From positions 8,247,501-8,311,500 of the forward strand of contig CM050651.1 in the NCBI GenBank assembly GCA_027574665.1: a stretch of DNA of 64,000 nucleotides. The letters run 5' to 3'. The number at the start of each line of letters is the position of its first letter. Within the stretch, counting starts at the first letter, position 1. Both the position numbers and the translations under genes were made by a program. The notes under the pieces were generated by a model. The model did no database searches. It was not told the origin of the DNA and was given only the letters and a program-made list of their open reading frames with translations. Below are positions 24,901 to 37,585 of the stretch, piece after piece. The DNA comes from Rhynochetos jubatus (taxonomy: Eukaryota > Chordata > Aves > Eurypygiformes > Rhynochetidae).

Positions 24901-25211
24901 AGCAAGTAGCTTCTTTCTTAGTGAAGCAACATTTTTTCCAAGTCTTATCATAAGCCTTGAACAACATTACCTTGTTTTAAAATATTGTTATAAATTATAA
25001 GTTCATTAAAAAGTGTAATATCTCTATTTCTGTTAGTTCAGTCTACCTCCGTATTTTCTGGGGCAGTTCTTGAAAAAGGATTCCTTAGACTGTTTTAAAA
25101 AATAACTCCGCATTTTAGGTTGATCATAGCTTCAACTTGAACGACTGTATGATAGTCAGTGCATTGTTAATTGCATTTAAAATACTGATTTTTGTTTCAC
25201 GTTCATTTCAG

Positions 25212-25441
25212 GTGCATTCTGCTCCCTCTCTTGGGAATGAAGCCCCCTCAGCAGAGCCTCTTCTTGCTCGTAGATTCGGTTGACGAGGGCTGTAACGTTT
25301 CCGAGGGTGAACAGACGTCTACAAGTTTATCTGGAACAATAGCGGAGCTTTTAGCTGGCCACTTCGAGTTCTTCCCTCCCTGGCTGCTCCTCCTGTGCTC
25401 TGCCCGCAAGCAGAGTAAAGCTGTTACAAAAATGTTTACAG
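25212..25441 (+). CDS. ANKRD50: ANKRD50 coding exon 3: Walker B region
   Basis: The exon encodes the last base of codon 160 to the first base of codon 237. It follows the acceptor TTTCATTTCAG|G... and ends at TTTACAG|GTGAGT, a near-perfect donor. The peptide begins [10 protein letters not shown] and contains [10 protein letters not shown] at residues 176-185, a hydrophobic strand ending in acidic residues that fits Walker B. Together with the P-loop in the preceding exon it forms the nucleotide-binding core. It closes with KMFTG, and Gly237 is split across the next junction (G+GT). The frame is maintained on both sides. A CR1 copy starts about 60 bases after the donor. Identity is firm because the sequence matches ANKRD50 throughout. 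Confidence 0.95.
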
Positions 25442-25499
25442 GTGAGTACGGAGCATCGGAAAGCGTTTGTTACCTGTGCCTGTAGCTAGGATGTAGTAT

Positions 25500-25672
25500 T
25501 TCATAGTCGTCATAGACTGGTTTGGGTTGGAAGCGACCTCAAAGACCATCGAGTTCCAACCCCCCTGCCATGGGCAGGGACACCCTCCACTAGACCAGGT
25601 TGCTCCCAGCCTCATCCAGCCTGGCCTTGGACTCTTCCAGGGATGGGGCACCCACAGCTTCTCTGGGCAACC
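25500..25672 (-). mobile_element. CR1 LINE 3' end, well preserved
   Basis: The + strand shows the reverse complement of the avian CR1 3' terminus: a decayed terminal repeat (TCATAGTCGTCATAGAC), then TGGTTTGGGTTGGAAGCGAC, GAGTTCCAACCCCCCTGCCA, a CACTAGACCAGGTTGCTCC block, CAGGGATGGGGCACCCACAG and CTTCTCTGGGCAACC. It is the best-preserved CR1 in the window and hence probably the youngest. It is 5'-truncated and non-coding. It sits only about 60 bases downstream of the exon 3 splice donor. Confidence 0.93.
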
Positions 25673-28600
25673 TACAAGTTTACTACAGTTTACTATAGAA
25701 AGCTTAAATCAGCCAAGTGTTTCAGAGGTAAATTATGTCTTTGCAATACGTCTGCAAAGAATATGGTTGCTTTGAGTATTCCTCTTGCTTTGTTAGTTTT
25801 ACAAAGCTTTGAAACCGTGTATGTGACATGTAAGTCCATAAGTATGTAGGCTGCCTGCACCGGTTCCTCACAACCTCAAAAGGTTAGGTTTGTTTTCATC
25901 TCCCATTATTTTCAGAAAGTGGAGGTCTTTGAAGGTGGAACTGGAGAGGGGAACAGCGTAGATGTGGATTCTCGGAGTATACTTTTGGCAAAGGTTGCAC
26001 AGTAAAAAATTCTTCTTAGCTTTTTCATCCAAGTTTTACTGTGTCATGAGAACATTTCTTCACTATAATGACATTGTTCCTGGAAGCTCTCTGAAATTTA
26101 ATAAAGAGCAATATCTAGACTGGATTCCAGGCCTATGTATAAAGCCTGTGTGTATTAAGGACACAATTAGGACAAAAATGTGATTATAGAACATAGACCC
26201 ATAGGCTTGCTCATTCCCACAGTGGCACGAGGTCAGCGGGATAATTGTGTTTTGGAATGAAGTACTGTATTAATCAGTGGCAGACATGAAGGTTGGTATT
26301 CGGGAGTATGTGAGAACTGAAGGAAACTTTGGGGTAGCTTCACAGGGCTCCTTTGGACATTCATACGGGAATAGTTTTGTCAAAGCTTGGCTGATTAGAT
26401 ACGTTGCCATTGCGAATAAAACAGACACAGCTTTCTTTAGAGCTGCTTTATTTCCTTTCCGTTGAATCATGTAATGTTGCAGACTCGTCCTAAAAAATTG
26501 CTGTTGTCTTCTAAGTATGTTTCCAGGTGGAATTCCTGACAGGAAAAATCAGCTGAACTAATGGATAGGCCTTTAAAATAAATTTAATTTGAATGAGTTA
26601 ATTTCTCATTTCCATGGAAAATGACTTGATGAATAGCATAAAGGAAGTTGGCTTGTGATCTTATAATCCCATCTTCACCGTGGAAAAGGTACAGCAAAGA
26701 AAGGATGAATCCCAAAATAATTGGATACAAATTCAGAAGAAATTTTAGGGTCTGTTAGCAGGAAGTGGTGTTTTATCCACTACGAAAGAAGCGTGACATT
26801 ACAGCCAGTGTGACAGCTGCTCACTTAATATACTGTTGGATGATTTACCTGTTTACAGCCAGTATTCGAGTGCGTGAAAGGTAGAGTGAGGATGTGAGGA
26901 GCACGGCTGAAGCTTCTGTTATCTTCAGATACGTTGCAACTCAGTGTTGTGAAACCTGAGATAATGTTGACTTCTTTCCTGGTTCTAGCCTGAAAAGGGT
27001 AGACTGTCAAGAACAATTCTGCTGGGGCAAACCCTTCTCCTCCTTTGTGGTATTTGAATGGTTACTTTTAGCTGAGCCAATTCATAAAGCTATCTATATC
27101 TAAATAGTGGCCAGGCAGAATTCAAGATCAACAGTCTTTTGCACTGAAGAAATAGTCTATAATGTGCGCTGCACTCTGGGAAGCTATTGTACTGAATTTC
27201 TAATACTTCCAATTTCCCAGTAAACAAATGTTTGCAACCATAATGATGATATATAATCACTGTACATTTTCTTCAAATGTGTTCCTTTAATTTGGAACCA
27301 AAAAACAGAATCAGTGTCACTGTAACTTAGTAAGATAGACTGGCATCCTTTTAGGATTATTTTAGGAAAATGGGTCCCATCTTTCGCTTTTCCTGCCAAA
27401 AATTTTGAAGTACAATATGGAATATATATATTAACGGATAATATTTTGTTTACATTTAGTTTATATCAGTTTTCACTTAAAATTTTCATGCAGTGATACC
27501 TTCTTCCAGATAGCTGCTGAAAAGAGAGCTAAACCTATTAGTCAGAAAGTGTTATCAGTGACTGGGAGCGGGATTGCTGCAGGGGCCTGGTCCTGACGAT
27601 GCTGTGTTTTGGGTGTCGAGTACAGATGACAGTTCTGCAAGCATCCCCCTAGACAAAAATAGTGATGGCGTGGAAGAGTCCAGTTTTTCTCATCCACTGC
27701 CAGCAGTGAATACATCATCCCTACCACTCCAAGAATGGGGAAAGGAGGAGGGGTGTTTATTCTGGTCCTCTTTGTTCCTTCACTCTTGTTGAAGACTTAT
27801 TTATGAAAATTGAATAGTTGGGCCTGCATCTGCTGCAGTTTGTGAGCTTGTGTTCTGGGCCCTTCTGTATTCCCAAATTCTGTAGTAGCACAATGTGCTG
27901 CAGATTTTTCCCCTTACTCAGATTCTCATCTTTCATTAATTAAAAAAAAAAAAAGTTTTTGCCTCTTGTGGCAGCAGAGACAACCTCAAAAATATGAACC
28001 AAATGTAAAACGATGCCTGCATGAGTCTGCGGTCACCCTCCACAGTGAGCAAAAAAGGAGGGAAACAGATAGTGCTTGTCCTGGCTGCTCTTGCCTGTGT
28101 GCTGTCACCAACTGCCACATCATGCCTCTTTGTTTTTCTTAAGGACTTTTTCCCTGAATTTAACAATTCTCTATCTTGCACCCGTAATTATCCACATTAT
28201 CTCCCACATCCTCGTTTGTTACCGTTTGGCTACCAGTCAAAGAAGCAACGTTAAACAGTCTCTTTAATCTTTGTGTTATAAGGTTAGAAAAAGCCCTTTA
28301 ACCCAAAAGTGGCACAGAATGTACAATATTTTTTTTTTATGCTTCAGCTAATTAGCTACTAAAAACGCTGCTTCTAAAATGAGGCTCAGTCTTGAAAGCA
28401 TAGAAGTTGTTCTTACAGAACTAAATGCCTTTAAAAAAAGCTGTCATAAGAGTTTAAAAACATTAGGCATTTTAAAATCAGGCAATTTTATTCAGGTAAG
28501 TTTGAGTGAAAAGCAGATAATTTGTCGTTAACAGCATAAAGGTAATTAAACGAAAGTGTATATGTACAAATGCTGAATTTACTGGTTTACAGGGACTTTT

Positions 28601-31600
28601 TTTTGATAGGCGTTTACTTAGTGATTTTACATGTGTAGCTAAAAGGAAATTATCTGTGACATCTGGCTTAATTATGCTCCTCAATTAAACACTGACATTC
28701 TTTATCCAAAGAATTCCATCTCATGCTGGAGGCACGAGTGCACTAGTGTGGCACAGCCCATGCAGATGTTGCAGGTCAGGGAGCTGTGGTTTCCATAAAG
28801 TTAATGTTTTATACTGGGAAGACACTGGAAACTACAACCAAAAGAATCAAAAGTGGACAGGAAAGGGTTCAGTTTGGCCTCAGAGGCAGCTTAAGCTCCA
28901 TTCACCCCCTTATCCCTAGGCAAAAGCAGACAATCTGTCATTCATTTTTCACTTTTCCTTTTATCTACCATTCCGTTCCAGACAGCCAGATATTACTAAG
29001 AGTTGGTATTTATCCAAATTTACTCTCGATTAGAAATCTTGGGAGCATAAGTCTTATATTTCTGCTATTTGCTACTTCTGGTCTGAATAGATGTGGAGGG
29101 TTGTTTTTCCTGTAGCCTTTCCTAAAAATTGAAAAATAAGCAAAAATGTGAAAACATAAGAGAAATAAGTAAAAAAAAAAAAAAAAATCACAACCCAGCT
29201 TCTCTGCACCCAGCAAACTCATACTGTTTGGTGAGTAAAGCTACTCAGGTGGTCGTATTGCTGAATCCCCAGATCAAATCAGTTGCCTGATGTGGAACTG
29301 AGGCTTTTCTCATCAGCTGCCATTCAGGAGAGGTTGCTTCAAAAAAGAAAATTGAAGCTGTCCTCTAAATTTTCATTGCAGGTTGAAATTTATTTGGGTG
29401 GTTTCATGTTAAAGTCTTCATGGGAGTTGGATTTTTACTATTAAAGGTAGATATATTTATGTAGTTGTAAAACTTACTTCTATAGTATTAAAGCTTTGAA
29501 AATGTTTATTTGTTGTTTTGGTTTGAGTTTTGGGAAAAGATACATTTAGAAGGCTTGGTAAATAAAGTGGGAGCTTTTAATTACTGCTTCTTTTCTTCTC
29601 TTTACCACTTGCTTCTGCTTACCACTTTGAAAACATGATACTAGCAAATTTCGTATTTCCTAGTAAAAAGATGTGTGTGAATTTTGAACTTACTTGTTTG
29701 TAATTAAAGAGGGAAGACTCAGTTGTGTTAAATGGACTGTTAGCTGTAAATCTAACTAAATAAACTTCTGTGCAAAGACGTGGACCAGTGAGAGATTTCA
29801 GCCTCGATGTCTCTTAGCATCTGAAATTTGTAAAGCATAGTGTACTGCAAATTCACTAAAAGTTAGGTGCGCTGCTTGAGCTTTCGGGTGCATTTTACTC
29901 TGCTGAGTGCATTATTCTTTCTGAGCAGGTGTGCGCAAATGGCCGTAGAAATACCTAGTGTAATATATGCTTAGATCAGCAGTGTGAATTACTAATGTCA
30001 AAACACTGCCCTGTTAGATTACTTTAAAATTAACAATTCAGTTAAATGAAATATATTAATGTATTTAAGACTTAGGTAATTTTCTCATGTAAATTTATTT
30101 TAAGATATGAATGTAGGAGGGTATTTTTCAGTATTCACTGGAACCTGCTAGTTAATAGCTTATTTTTTTTATTATTAAAGTTCGAAAAGGTTGACATACT
30201 GTAAAAGTATTTATGTAGCGAGATACGTTGGTTGGTTATTTTTTTTTTTTTCCATTGAATGACCCAAGATCTTGCCAAGAAATACATTTGGAATTGATTT
30301 GTTTACAGTACTGCCAGGAATTTAATAAATCAGGAAAATCCATACTGGAGCTCCCATCGGGTTGAAAATGATGTATTGTAAGAAAAATTGTAACAATGCA
30401 AAAGGCAGGGTCGTGGGACTGGAAGTTCTGTCTGCCTCACTCTGGTTTTGCTGAGCTTAAGTAGTTCATGGGAATGCATCTGAAACAAAATGAGCTTTCT
30501 CTTAGCGTTTTGGTGCTGCTTCTCCATGAAAGTGACTTATTGTATCTGGTAGGGTTGAAAAGCAAGTTTGTAGGATCTTTGTTTGGAAATGTAAAACGAC
30601 CCCATTTAGATAGATGGTTGGGCAGAAAAGCCACGGCTTTGTTTTCCTCCTCCAAACTAGCAACAAGAATCTGAGATTTAAAAAAAAAAAAATAAATTCT
30701 TCTATCTCTAAGGCATTTTTTGAATTATTTGCTTATTATAGTATGGCATGGTGCGGTGGTTAAAATTAACAACCTGTTTCTGTTCCAAAGTCTGTTACAG
30801 TGATAGTTTGTTAATCCCAGCCCTTAAAGAGCGTATCATCCCTGGGGCTCTGAAGGAGCGTACTGTGCTGCTTGCTGTACAAACTTGTCTCCAGATGCGA
30901 TACACAGGATCTCGTTAACAAGGAATATTTCAAAATATTGCAGAATAAACAGTTTTTAGCTTCCGTGAACATACAGACAATCAAATTGTTTAAACTACTG
31001 ACTCCTGGAATAGTCACTGCTCTGAAGTCTTCTGAAACTTATTCGCTTGGCTGAAGTGCTTAGACATTTGGTATGTCTCAAGTATGGGTAGAGCATGGCA
31101 ATCTTTTTTAACCCTAATATGGAACAAAGGCATGATGCAGCCTCATTTAAAGGGGAGAAAAAAACCCCAAAACTGAATGCACAAACCCTTCCTTTTTTAC
31201 TTTTTGAGGGCATGGAGTTTTTATCACATCCAAAATGAGTTTGTTCACTTTCCCACCCATTTTGGGAAACAAGATTAAAATTGGTATGCAAAGAACACTG
31301 CAAGATAAGCAAGAGTCTTTTTGCCTCTGAAGCACGCGTACAGGGACTGAGATGCTTCAACAGTTACCACTCGGCGAGTTTTCATGTGAAGGCTTAGGAG
31401 TCAGGGGAGGTGAAGTGTAGTCATTAGTCGGCACTGAACATCAGCGAAATCTCAGCACTGCTGCCGTGAGTCAATCAGGAGGTGTCTGTTTGGGGGCGGG
31501 TGGGGGCGAACCAACTAGTGAAAAACCACTTGAGTAATTTAAAACCAACGGTAACGTATACATGCAGGTTGGAAGGAAGGATGTGGGCATGGGATTAATG

Positions 31601-32657
31601 TCAAAGATGGGTGACTCTGCTCACAACTTCCCCAGTGTTTAAACACACTGAGAAGGCATTTGCAGAGCTCTGTAGCCCTTCTCGTTCAGCCAGGTGACGG
31701 GTACACATCTGTGCTAGGAAAAGCAGAGGGAACTGGGAGGTGGGTGAATGCGGTGGTTGCCTTTGCTCTGAGTGGAGCCAAACAGAACCGTTCCCTGCAC
31801 ACACGAGACAACCAAAAGGACGCTTGTGTCTGATTACAGCTCTGTGTATGCAGACGGCTGTGAATGCACCCGCCAAGCAATGCCCTGTTTACTGCCTCTC
31901 GCTGCTGTATCTTCTGAAATCGTAACCTAGAAACAGCCTTTCCCTTGAAGAGGAAGCTTGGGATCTGCAGAATCGCAGCGCGCTGCCTGTCCTTACTCAG
32001 CAAAGTTTCTTATTTGGCTTATGTGCGAGAAGCAAGGGCTTTACAAAGTTACATGCAGAACGTTTCAGTCAAATAGATAGCAAATGGATGAATTAGGCCC
32101 TTCTGCAGGTCAGGTGAGGACATTACTTGAAGTGGTGACAAATTGTGGTGGATAAAGATGGTTCTGTGTTTCTTTTGAGAGAAAAAAAAAAAAGCCTCTG
32201 CAAAATGGAGAAAGATTCCTCCCCCCTACCCCTTCACCCCCTCTGCAATAATTATTTTCTGCCTCCTGGTCTTCTCATTCAAAAATATTAAAGTAGATGA
32301 TCTTTTAAGTGTAGTTTTAGCCTGAGAAGTGACTGTGCAGAAGAGTCCTATCCAGTGATTTTATTTTGAGGACAAATGTGATTTTGTTTTAGGTATTGTG
32401 TTGATTTAGCCCTGTTCTGTTTGTAATGCTACCGTAATTAATAAGGGAAGCAAGAATATTTTAGTAACACTACCACAGTTTGCCTCTCAGTTCTAATCTG
32501 TTGTGTTTGTACAATGCTCATGTAGACTAAACAATTACAGAGTGAGCTTAATGTGACCTTCAGAACCTCTGTTGAAGACATTAGAGAACAAAAAAAAAAA
32601 AACCACAGGCAGAATTTTCAGTCAGAATAAGCTCACAGATGGAGCAGTTTCATTGAC

Positions 32658-32685
32658 TGTATCCAAACTGGAATGTTTGGATACA
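32658..32685. repeat. Perfect inverted repeat, 11-base arms, 6-base loop
   Basis: TGTATCCAAAC (32658-32668) is followed, after TGGAAT, by its exact reverse complement GTTTGGATACA (32675-32685). Transcribed RNA would form a short stable hairpin. The stem is too short for a typical microRNA precursor on its own. Confidence 0.9.
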
Positions 32686-34040
32686 ATAAAAACATAGATC
32701 AGAAAGTAACTTTCTTCAGAGACTCACTTTAAATTATTTTTTCTGTGGAGATGGGGCCAAAATTGCATTTAGAGCATTGTTCTAGGGTTGCTTTTCCTTC
32801 AATATAATTTGGAGATCAGTGCCTGCTTTGGTTTGAAAAGCGAAGTTGGGGTTGTTTTATGATGAGCTGAGCTGACCGTAAGGAGATGTGTGCAGTCTGC
32901 TGCACTGGAGGAAGAGATTACAGCCTGTCCCTGGAGAAGTGGGGTGTGCTTCTGGTCTGTAACACCGTAGTTTAAGCTGCTGTGTCTGTGGCCACTGTGG
33001 TTTTCTCATAGCTCCTGGAAAAGTAGCGTTGGAACAACGTAAAGTGTCATTAGTGAAAGAAGGTATGTCTTCATCACAGGCTTAACTTGGTGCTACCAAG
33101 GCAAATGTTTTAAACGGCAGAGACGGCTGTGTAGGCCATACAACTCCGTCTTCGCTCCTCCTCGTTCTTGAGAGCCTTACGGCCGCTGAGGTTGCCCGAG
33201 GGACTTCTTCCCATCTGCCGCTAAGAATAGCGTTCTTTGCTTTGGGCGGGGAGGGGGGTGTACATGTGTGCGTGTAGGGAGGAGATGTACACAGTGTGCA
33301 TGTGTGAAATAATTTCCCTTTTTCCTCTGAAGAGTAAACAGGTTGGAAAAACAATGGGATCATATGACTTATGAGAAAATGTGTTTCCTTACGCAGTGAG
33401 TCACCTACCAAAGAACCGGGGTGCTTATCTAAAACTCATTCCTTACTTGAAAAAAAAAAGTAGGTAATTTTTAGTGCACAGGGGTGTGAAGATATTTAAA
33501 ACTGTTTTTGAGTCTGTCTCTCTCCTGTATCATAAAAGAGTTTAAAAGAAACCAAGGTGATCACCTTAAAGTGCTTTATGCTCATATAATCATGCATATG
33601 CACCAGGTGTGAATAACCTCTTCTCAAATTACATTAATATAATAGTTTTCTTAATGTAAATAGCTGAAAGTTATTTGGAATTCCATTTTAAACCACATTG
33701 GAGAGGGATTTATTCCTTTATAATGATAATCTTATTTCGGTTGCACTTCTAGTGGATTTGCTGATGTGTTTAACGTTGTCTAAGGCAGACACACAATGCC
33801 TGATTGGAAGTGATTTTTAAAACTTTCTTCATTGGTAGCATGTATTTCTTCTTACAGCAGATGATGATGGAGATGTGTCTATTAGCAGAGCTCTCTATTG
33901 TTAATTAACATTCATCGTGTGTACGCACAAAATGTATTACTGTGGGTGTTCCCTACCCAGAAATGTCACTTCTTTATTTTTAACATTGAGTTAAGCGAAA
34001 CTAGATCAGAAATAATAACAACTTTCTTCCCTTTTAATAG

Positions 34041-37000
34041 GTTTTCGAAAAATAAGTCTGGATGATCTACGGAAGGCTTATATTGTGAAAGATGTGCAAC
34101 AATATATTCTGCATCGTTTAGATCAGGAAGAAGCACTGAGACAACATCTCACAAAAGAAACTGCAGAAATGCTGAACCAGCTTCACATCAAAAGCAGTGG
34201 TTGCTTTTTGTATCTGGAGCGCGTCCTAGATGGAGTTGTGGAGAATTTTATTATGTTACGAGAGATCCGTGATATTCCGGGAACGTTAAATGGCCTATAC
34301 CTTTGGCTCTGTCAGAGACTTTTTGTGAGAAAACAATTTGCAAAAGTCCAACCTATTCTTAACGTAATCCTTGCAGCCTGTAGGCCGTTAACCACGACGG
34401 AGCTGTATCATGCGGTGTGGACCAAAAACATGACGTTGACGATGGAAGACTTTCAGCGCAAACTGGACGTCCTGTCAAAAGTCCTTATTGATGGACTTGG
34501 AAATACAAAAATCCTGTTTCATTACAGTTTTGCAGAGTGGTTGCTAGACGTAAAGCACTGTACACAGAAATACTTGTGTAACGCCGCGGAGGGACACAGG
34601 ATGCTGGCGATGAGTTACACTTGCCGAGCAAAGGATTTAACCCCGTTAGAAGCTCAAGAGTTTGCGTTGCATCTAATTAATTCAAATTTACAGTTGGAGA
34701 CTTCAGAGCTAGCTTTATGGATGATATGGAATGGCACGCCTGTCAAAGACTCCCTGTCAACCTTAATTCCTAAAGAACAAGAAGTATTACAGCTGCTGGT
34801 GAAAGCTGGCGCTCATGTCAACAGTGAAGATGATCGCACGTCTTGCATTGTTCGGCAGGCTCTGGAGAGGGAAGATTCCATTCGCACCTTGTTAGACAAC
34901 GGAGCGTCGGTAAACCAGTGCGATTCCAACGGGAGAACGCTCCTGGCCAACGCAGCGTACAGCGGCAACCTCGATGTCGTTAACCTGCTGGTTTCAAGGG
35001 GAGCGGATCTAGAGATAGAAGATACTCACGGGCAAACAGCACTTACCTTAGCTGCTCGGCAGGGGCACACCAAGGTTGTCAATTGCTTGATCGGATGCGG
35101 GGCTAATGTCAACCACACTGATCACGATGGCTGGACAGCACTGCGATCCGCAGCGTGGGGCGGGCACACAGAGGTGGTTTCTGCACTCCTTTATGCTGGA
35201 GTCAAAGTGGACTGTGCAGATGCTGATAGTCGAACGGCGCTGAGAGCAGCAGCTTGGGGAGGACATGAAGACATTGTGCTGAATCTGCTTCAACATGGTG
35301 CTGAAGTTAATAAAGCTGATAACGAGGGCAGAACAGCTTTGATTGCAGCCGCATACATGGGGCATAAAGAGATCGTGGAGCACCTGCTGGATCACGGTGC
35401 AGAGGTAAACCATGAGGATGTGGATGGAAGGACTGCGCTGTCTGTCGCTGCGCTTTGCGTACCAGCCAGCAAGGGACATGCCTCAGTGGTTAGTCTTCTG
35501 ATTGACCGCGGCGCTGAAGTTGACCACTGTGATAAGGACGGCATGACTCCGCTGCTGGTAGCTGCTTACGAAGGACACGTAGATGTTGTTGATCTGCTTC
35601 TGGAGGGAGGAGCTGATGTTGATCACACAGACAACAACGGTCGTACGCCACTTCTGGCAGCAGCGTCGATGGGCCACGCTTCGGTTGTAAATACGCTCTT
35701 ATTTTGGGGTGCAGCTGTTGATAGCATTGATAGCGAAGGGAGAACAGTTCTGAGCATAGCCTCTGCGCAAGGCAATGTTGAAGTAGTACGGACTCTGCTG
35801 GACAGGGGGCTGGATGAAAATCATAGAGATGATGCGGGCTGGACACCTTTGCATATGGCAGCTTTTGAAGGTCACAGGTTGATATGTGAGGCTCTTATAG
35901 AACAAGGTGCTAGAACAAATGAAATTGATAATGATGGACGTATACCTTTCATATTAGCTGCACAAGAAGGTCACTATGATTGTGTGCAGATATTACTGGA
36001 AAATAAATCCAACATTGATCAGAGGGGCTATGATGGGAGAAATGCTCTCCGGGTTGCTGCTTTAGAAGGTCACAGAGACATAGTTGAACTGCTGCTCAGC
36101 CACGGAGCAGATGTGAACCACAAAGATGCAGATGGCCGGCCAACACTTTATATTTTAGCATTAGAAAACCAGCTTACAATGGCTGAGTATTTTTTAGAAA
36201 ATGGTGCAAACGTAGAAGCAAGTGACGCTGAAGGGAGAACAGCGCTCCATGTATCCTGCTGGCAGGGCCATTTGGAAATGGTACAGGTGCTGGTAACGTA
36301 CCATGCTGATGTGAATGCTGCAGATAATGAGAAGAGATCTGCTCTGCAGTCTGCTGCATGGCAAGGTCACGTGAAGGTAGTGCAGCTTCTCATTGAGCAT
36401 GGAGCTCTGGTTGACCATACGTGTAATCAAGGTGCTACTGGACTCTGCATTGCAGCCCAAGAAGGGCACATTGATGTTGTCCAGATTTTACTGGAGCATG
36501 GTGCTGATCCAAATCATGCCGACCAGTTTGGGCGCACCGCTATGCGTGTCGCAGCTAAAAATGGACACTCTCAGATAATTAAATTACTGGAAAAATATGG
36601 TGCATCTACTCTAAACGGTTGCACTCCATCTCCAGTCCACACAATGGAGCAAAAACCCTTACAGTCAGTCTCCTCTAAAATGCAGTCGTTGACAATGAAG
36701 TCAAATAGTTCGGGGAGTACTGGTGGAGATATGCAGCCTAGTATGCGTGGCTTGTCTAACGGGCCTGCTCATGCCTTCAGTTCTCCTTCAGAGTCGCCCG
36801 ATTCTACGGTTGACCGTCAGAAGTCATCTTTATCTAATAATTCCCTGAAAAGTTCCAAAAATTCTTCTCTCCGCACCACATCGTCGACTGCGACTGCTCA
36901 GACAGTGCCCATTGATAGTTTCCACAGCCTGTCCTTCACTGAGCAAATCCAGCAGCATTCCCTGCCACGCAGCAGAAGCAGGCAGTCTATTGTTTCTCCT

Positions 37001-37585
37001 TCTTCCACAACGCATTCCCTAAGTCAAAATCATAACTCACCAAGTAGTGAATTTGAATGGAGCCAAGTAAAACCTAGTTTGAAATCAACTAAAGCTAACA
37101 AAGGGGGGAAAACGGACAACTCCAGCAAATCCGGGTCAGCTGGAAAAAAAATAAAGCAAAGTAGTTCCTCCCAACCAAAAGTGTTAGAGTATGAAATGAC
37201 TCAGTTTGATAAACGAGTACCTATTGCCAAATCTGGGACGAGTGTGCCACTTAAATCGATGCCGGGAGAGCCACAGTGCAAAATTTTGGTCCCGCCAGCT
37301 CAGCAAGAAGTTGGTCGATCTCAGCAACAGTTCCTCATTCACCAACAGAGTGGAGAACAGAAGAAGAGAAACGGAATCATGACGAATCCCAATTACCATC
37401 TTCAGAGCAATCAGGTTTTCCTCGGTAGGGTTTCTGTCCCGCGAACAGTGCAGGATAGAGGGCATCAGGAAGTACTGGAAGGCTACCCCCCTGCAGAGAC
37501 AGAACTCAGCCTTAAGCAAGCCTTAAAACTTCAGATTGAAGGTAGTGACCCAAGTTTCAACTACAAGAAGGAAACACCCTTGTGA
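34041..37585 (+). CDS. ANKRD50: ANKRD50 terminal coding exon: ankyrin array and C-terminal tail
   Basis: This exon encodes residues 237-1417 and the TGA at 37583-37585. Residues 238 to about 480 finish the NTPase/helical region. From about 483 to 1092 there is a continuous array of roughly 19 ankyrin repeats with recurring G-RTALxxAAxxGHxxVVxLLLxxGAxV patterns. One repeat near residues 705-713 carries an extra CVPAS stretch. Residues 1093-1417 are Ser-, Gln- and Lys-rich and probably disordered. The C-terminus is KETPL, a fit to a class I PDZ ligand. ANKRD50 is reported to act with SNX27, retromer and WASH in recycling cargo from endosomes to the plasma membrane. The total of 1417 residues is close to human (about 1429). 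No frameshift or premature stop is present. Open frames on the opposite strand here are shadows of the repeats. Confidence 0.97.

Larger units (their letters stand above)
3100..25211 (+). other. ANKRD50: ANKRD50 intron 2 (22.1 kb)
   Basis: The intron is bounded by GTAAAA at 3100 and a TTCATTTCAG acceptor ending at 25211. It is mostly unremarkable AT-rich sequence. It holds two degraded CR1 copies (9548-9930 minus, 17335-17590 plus), a GT run near 4939-4952, short A/T homopolymers, a 19-base tandem duplication at 14958-14995, a 16-base palindrome at 10758-10773, a perfect CRE (TGACGTCA) at 12291-12298, and a CpG-dense patch at 18500-18910. Open frames inside are short. The only one that looks somewhat protein-like is on the minus strand at 17795-18235. 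I see no convincing nested gene. Confidence 0.85.
25442..34040 (+). other. ANKRD50: ANKRD50 intron 3 (8.6 kb)
   Basis: The intron begins GTGAGT and ends with the acceptor TTCTTCCCTTTTAATAG at 34040. It contains a CR1 fragment at its start (25500-25672, minus), A17 at 29171-29187, a perfect 11-base inverted repeat at 32658-32685, and a somewhat GC-richer part at about 31600-32000. Open frames are short and look random. I see no nested gene. Confidence 0.85.

Noticed and set aside
32658-32685. MicroRNA precursor at the intron 3 hairpin
   Set aside because: The stem is only 11 base pairs, well below the roughly 30 expected for a microRNA hairpin.
35048-36470. Several minus-strand frames of 60-143 codons opposite the ankyrin array
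   Set aside because: They are shadows of the repeated codons of ANKRD50 on the other strand.
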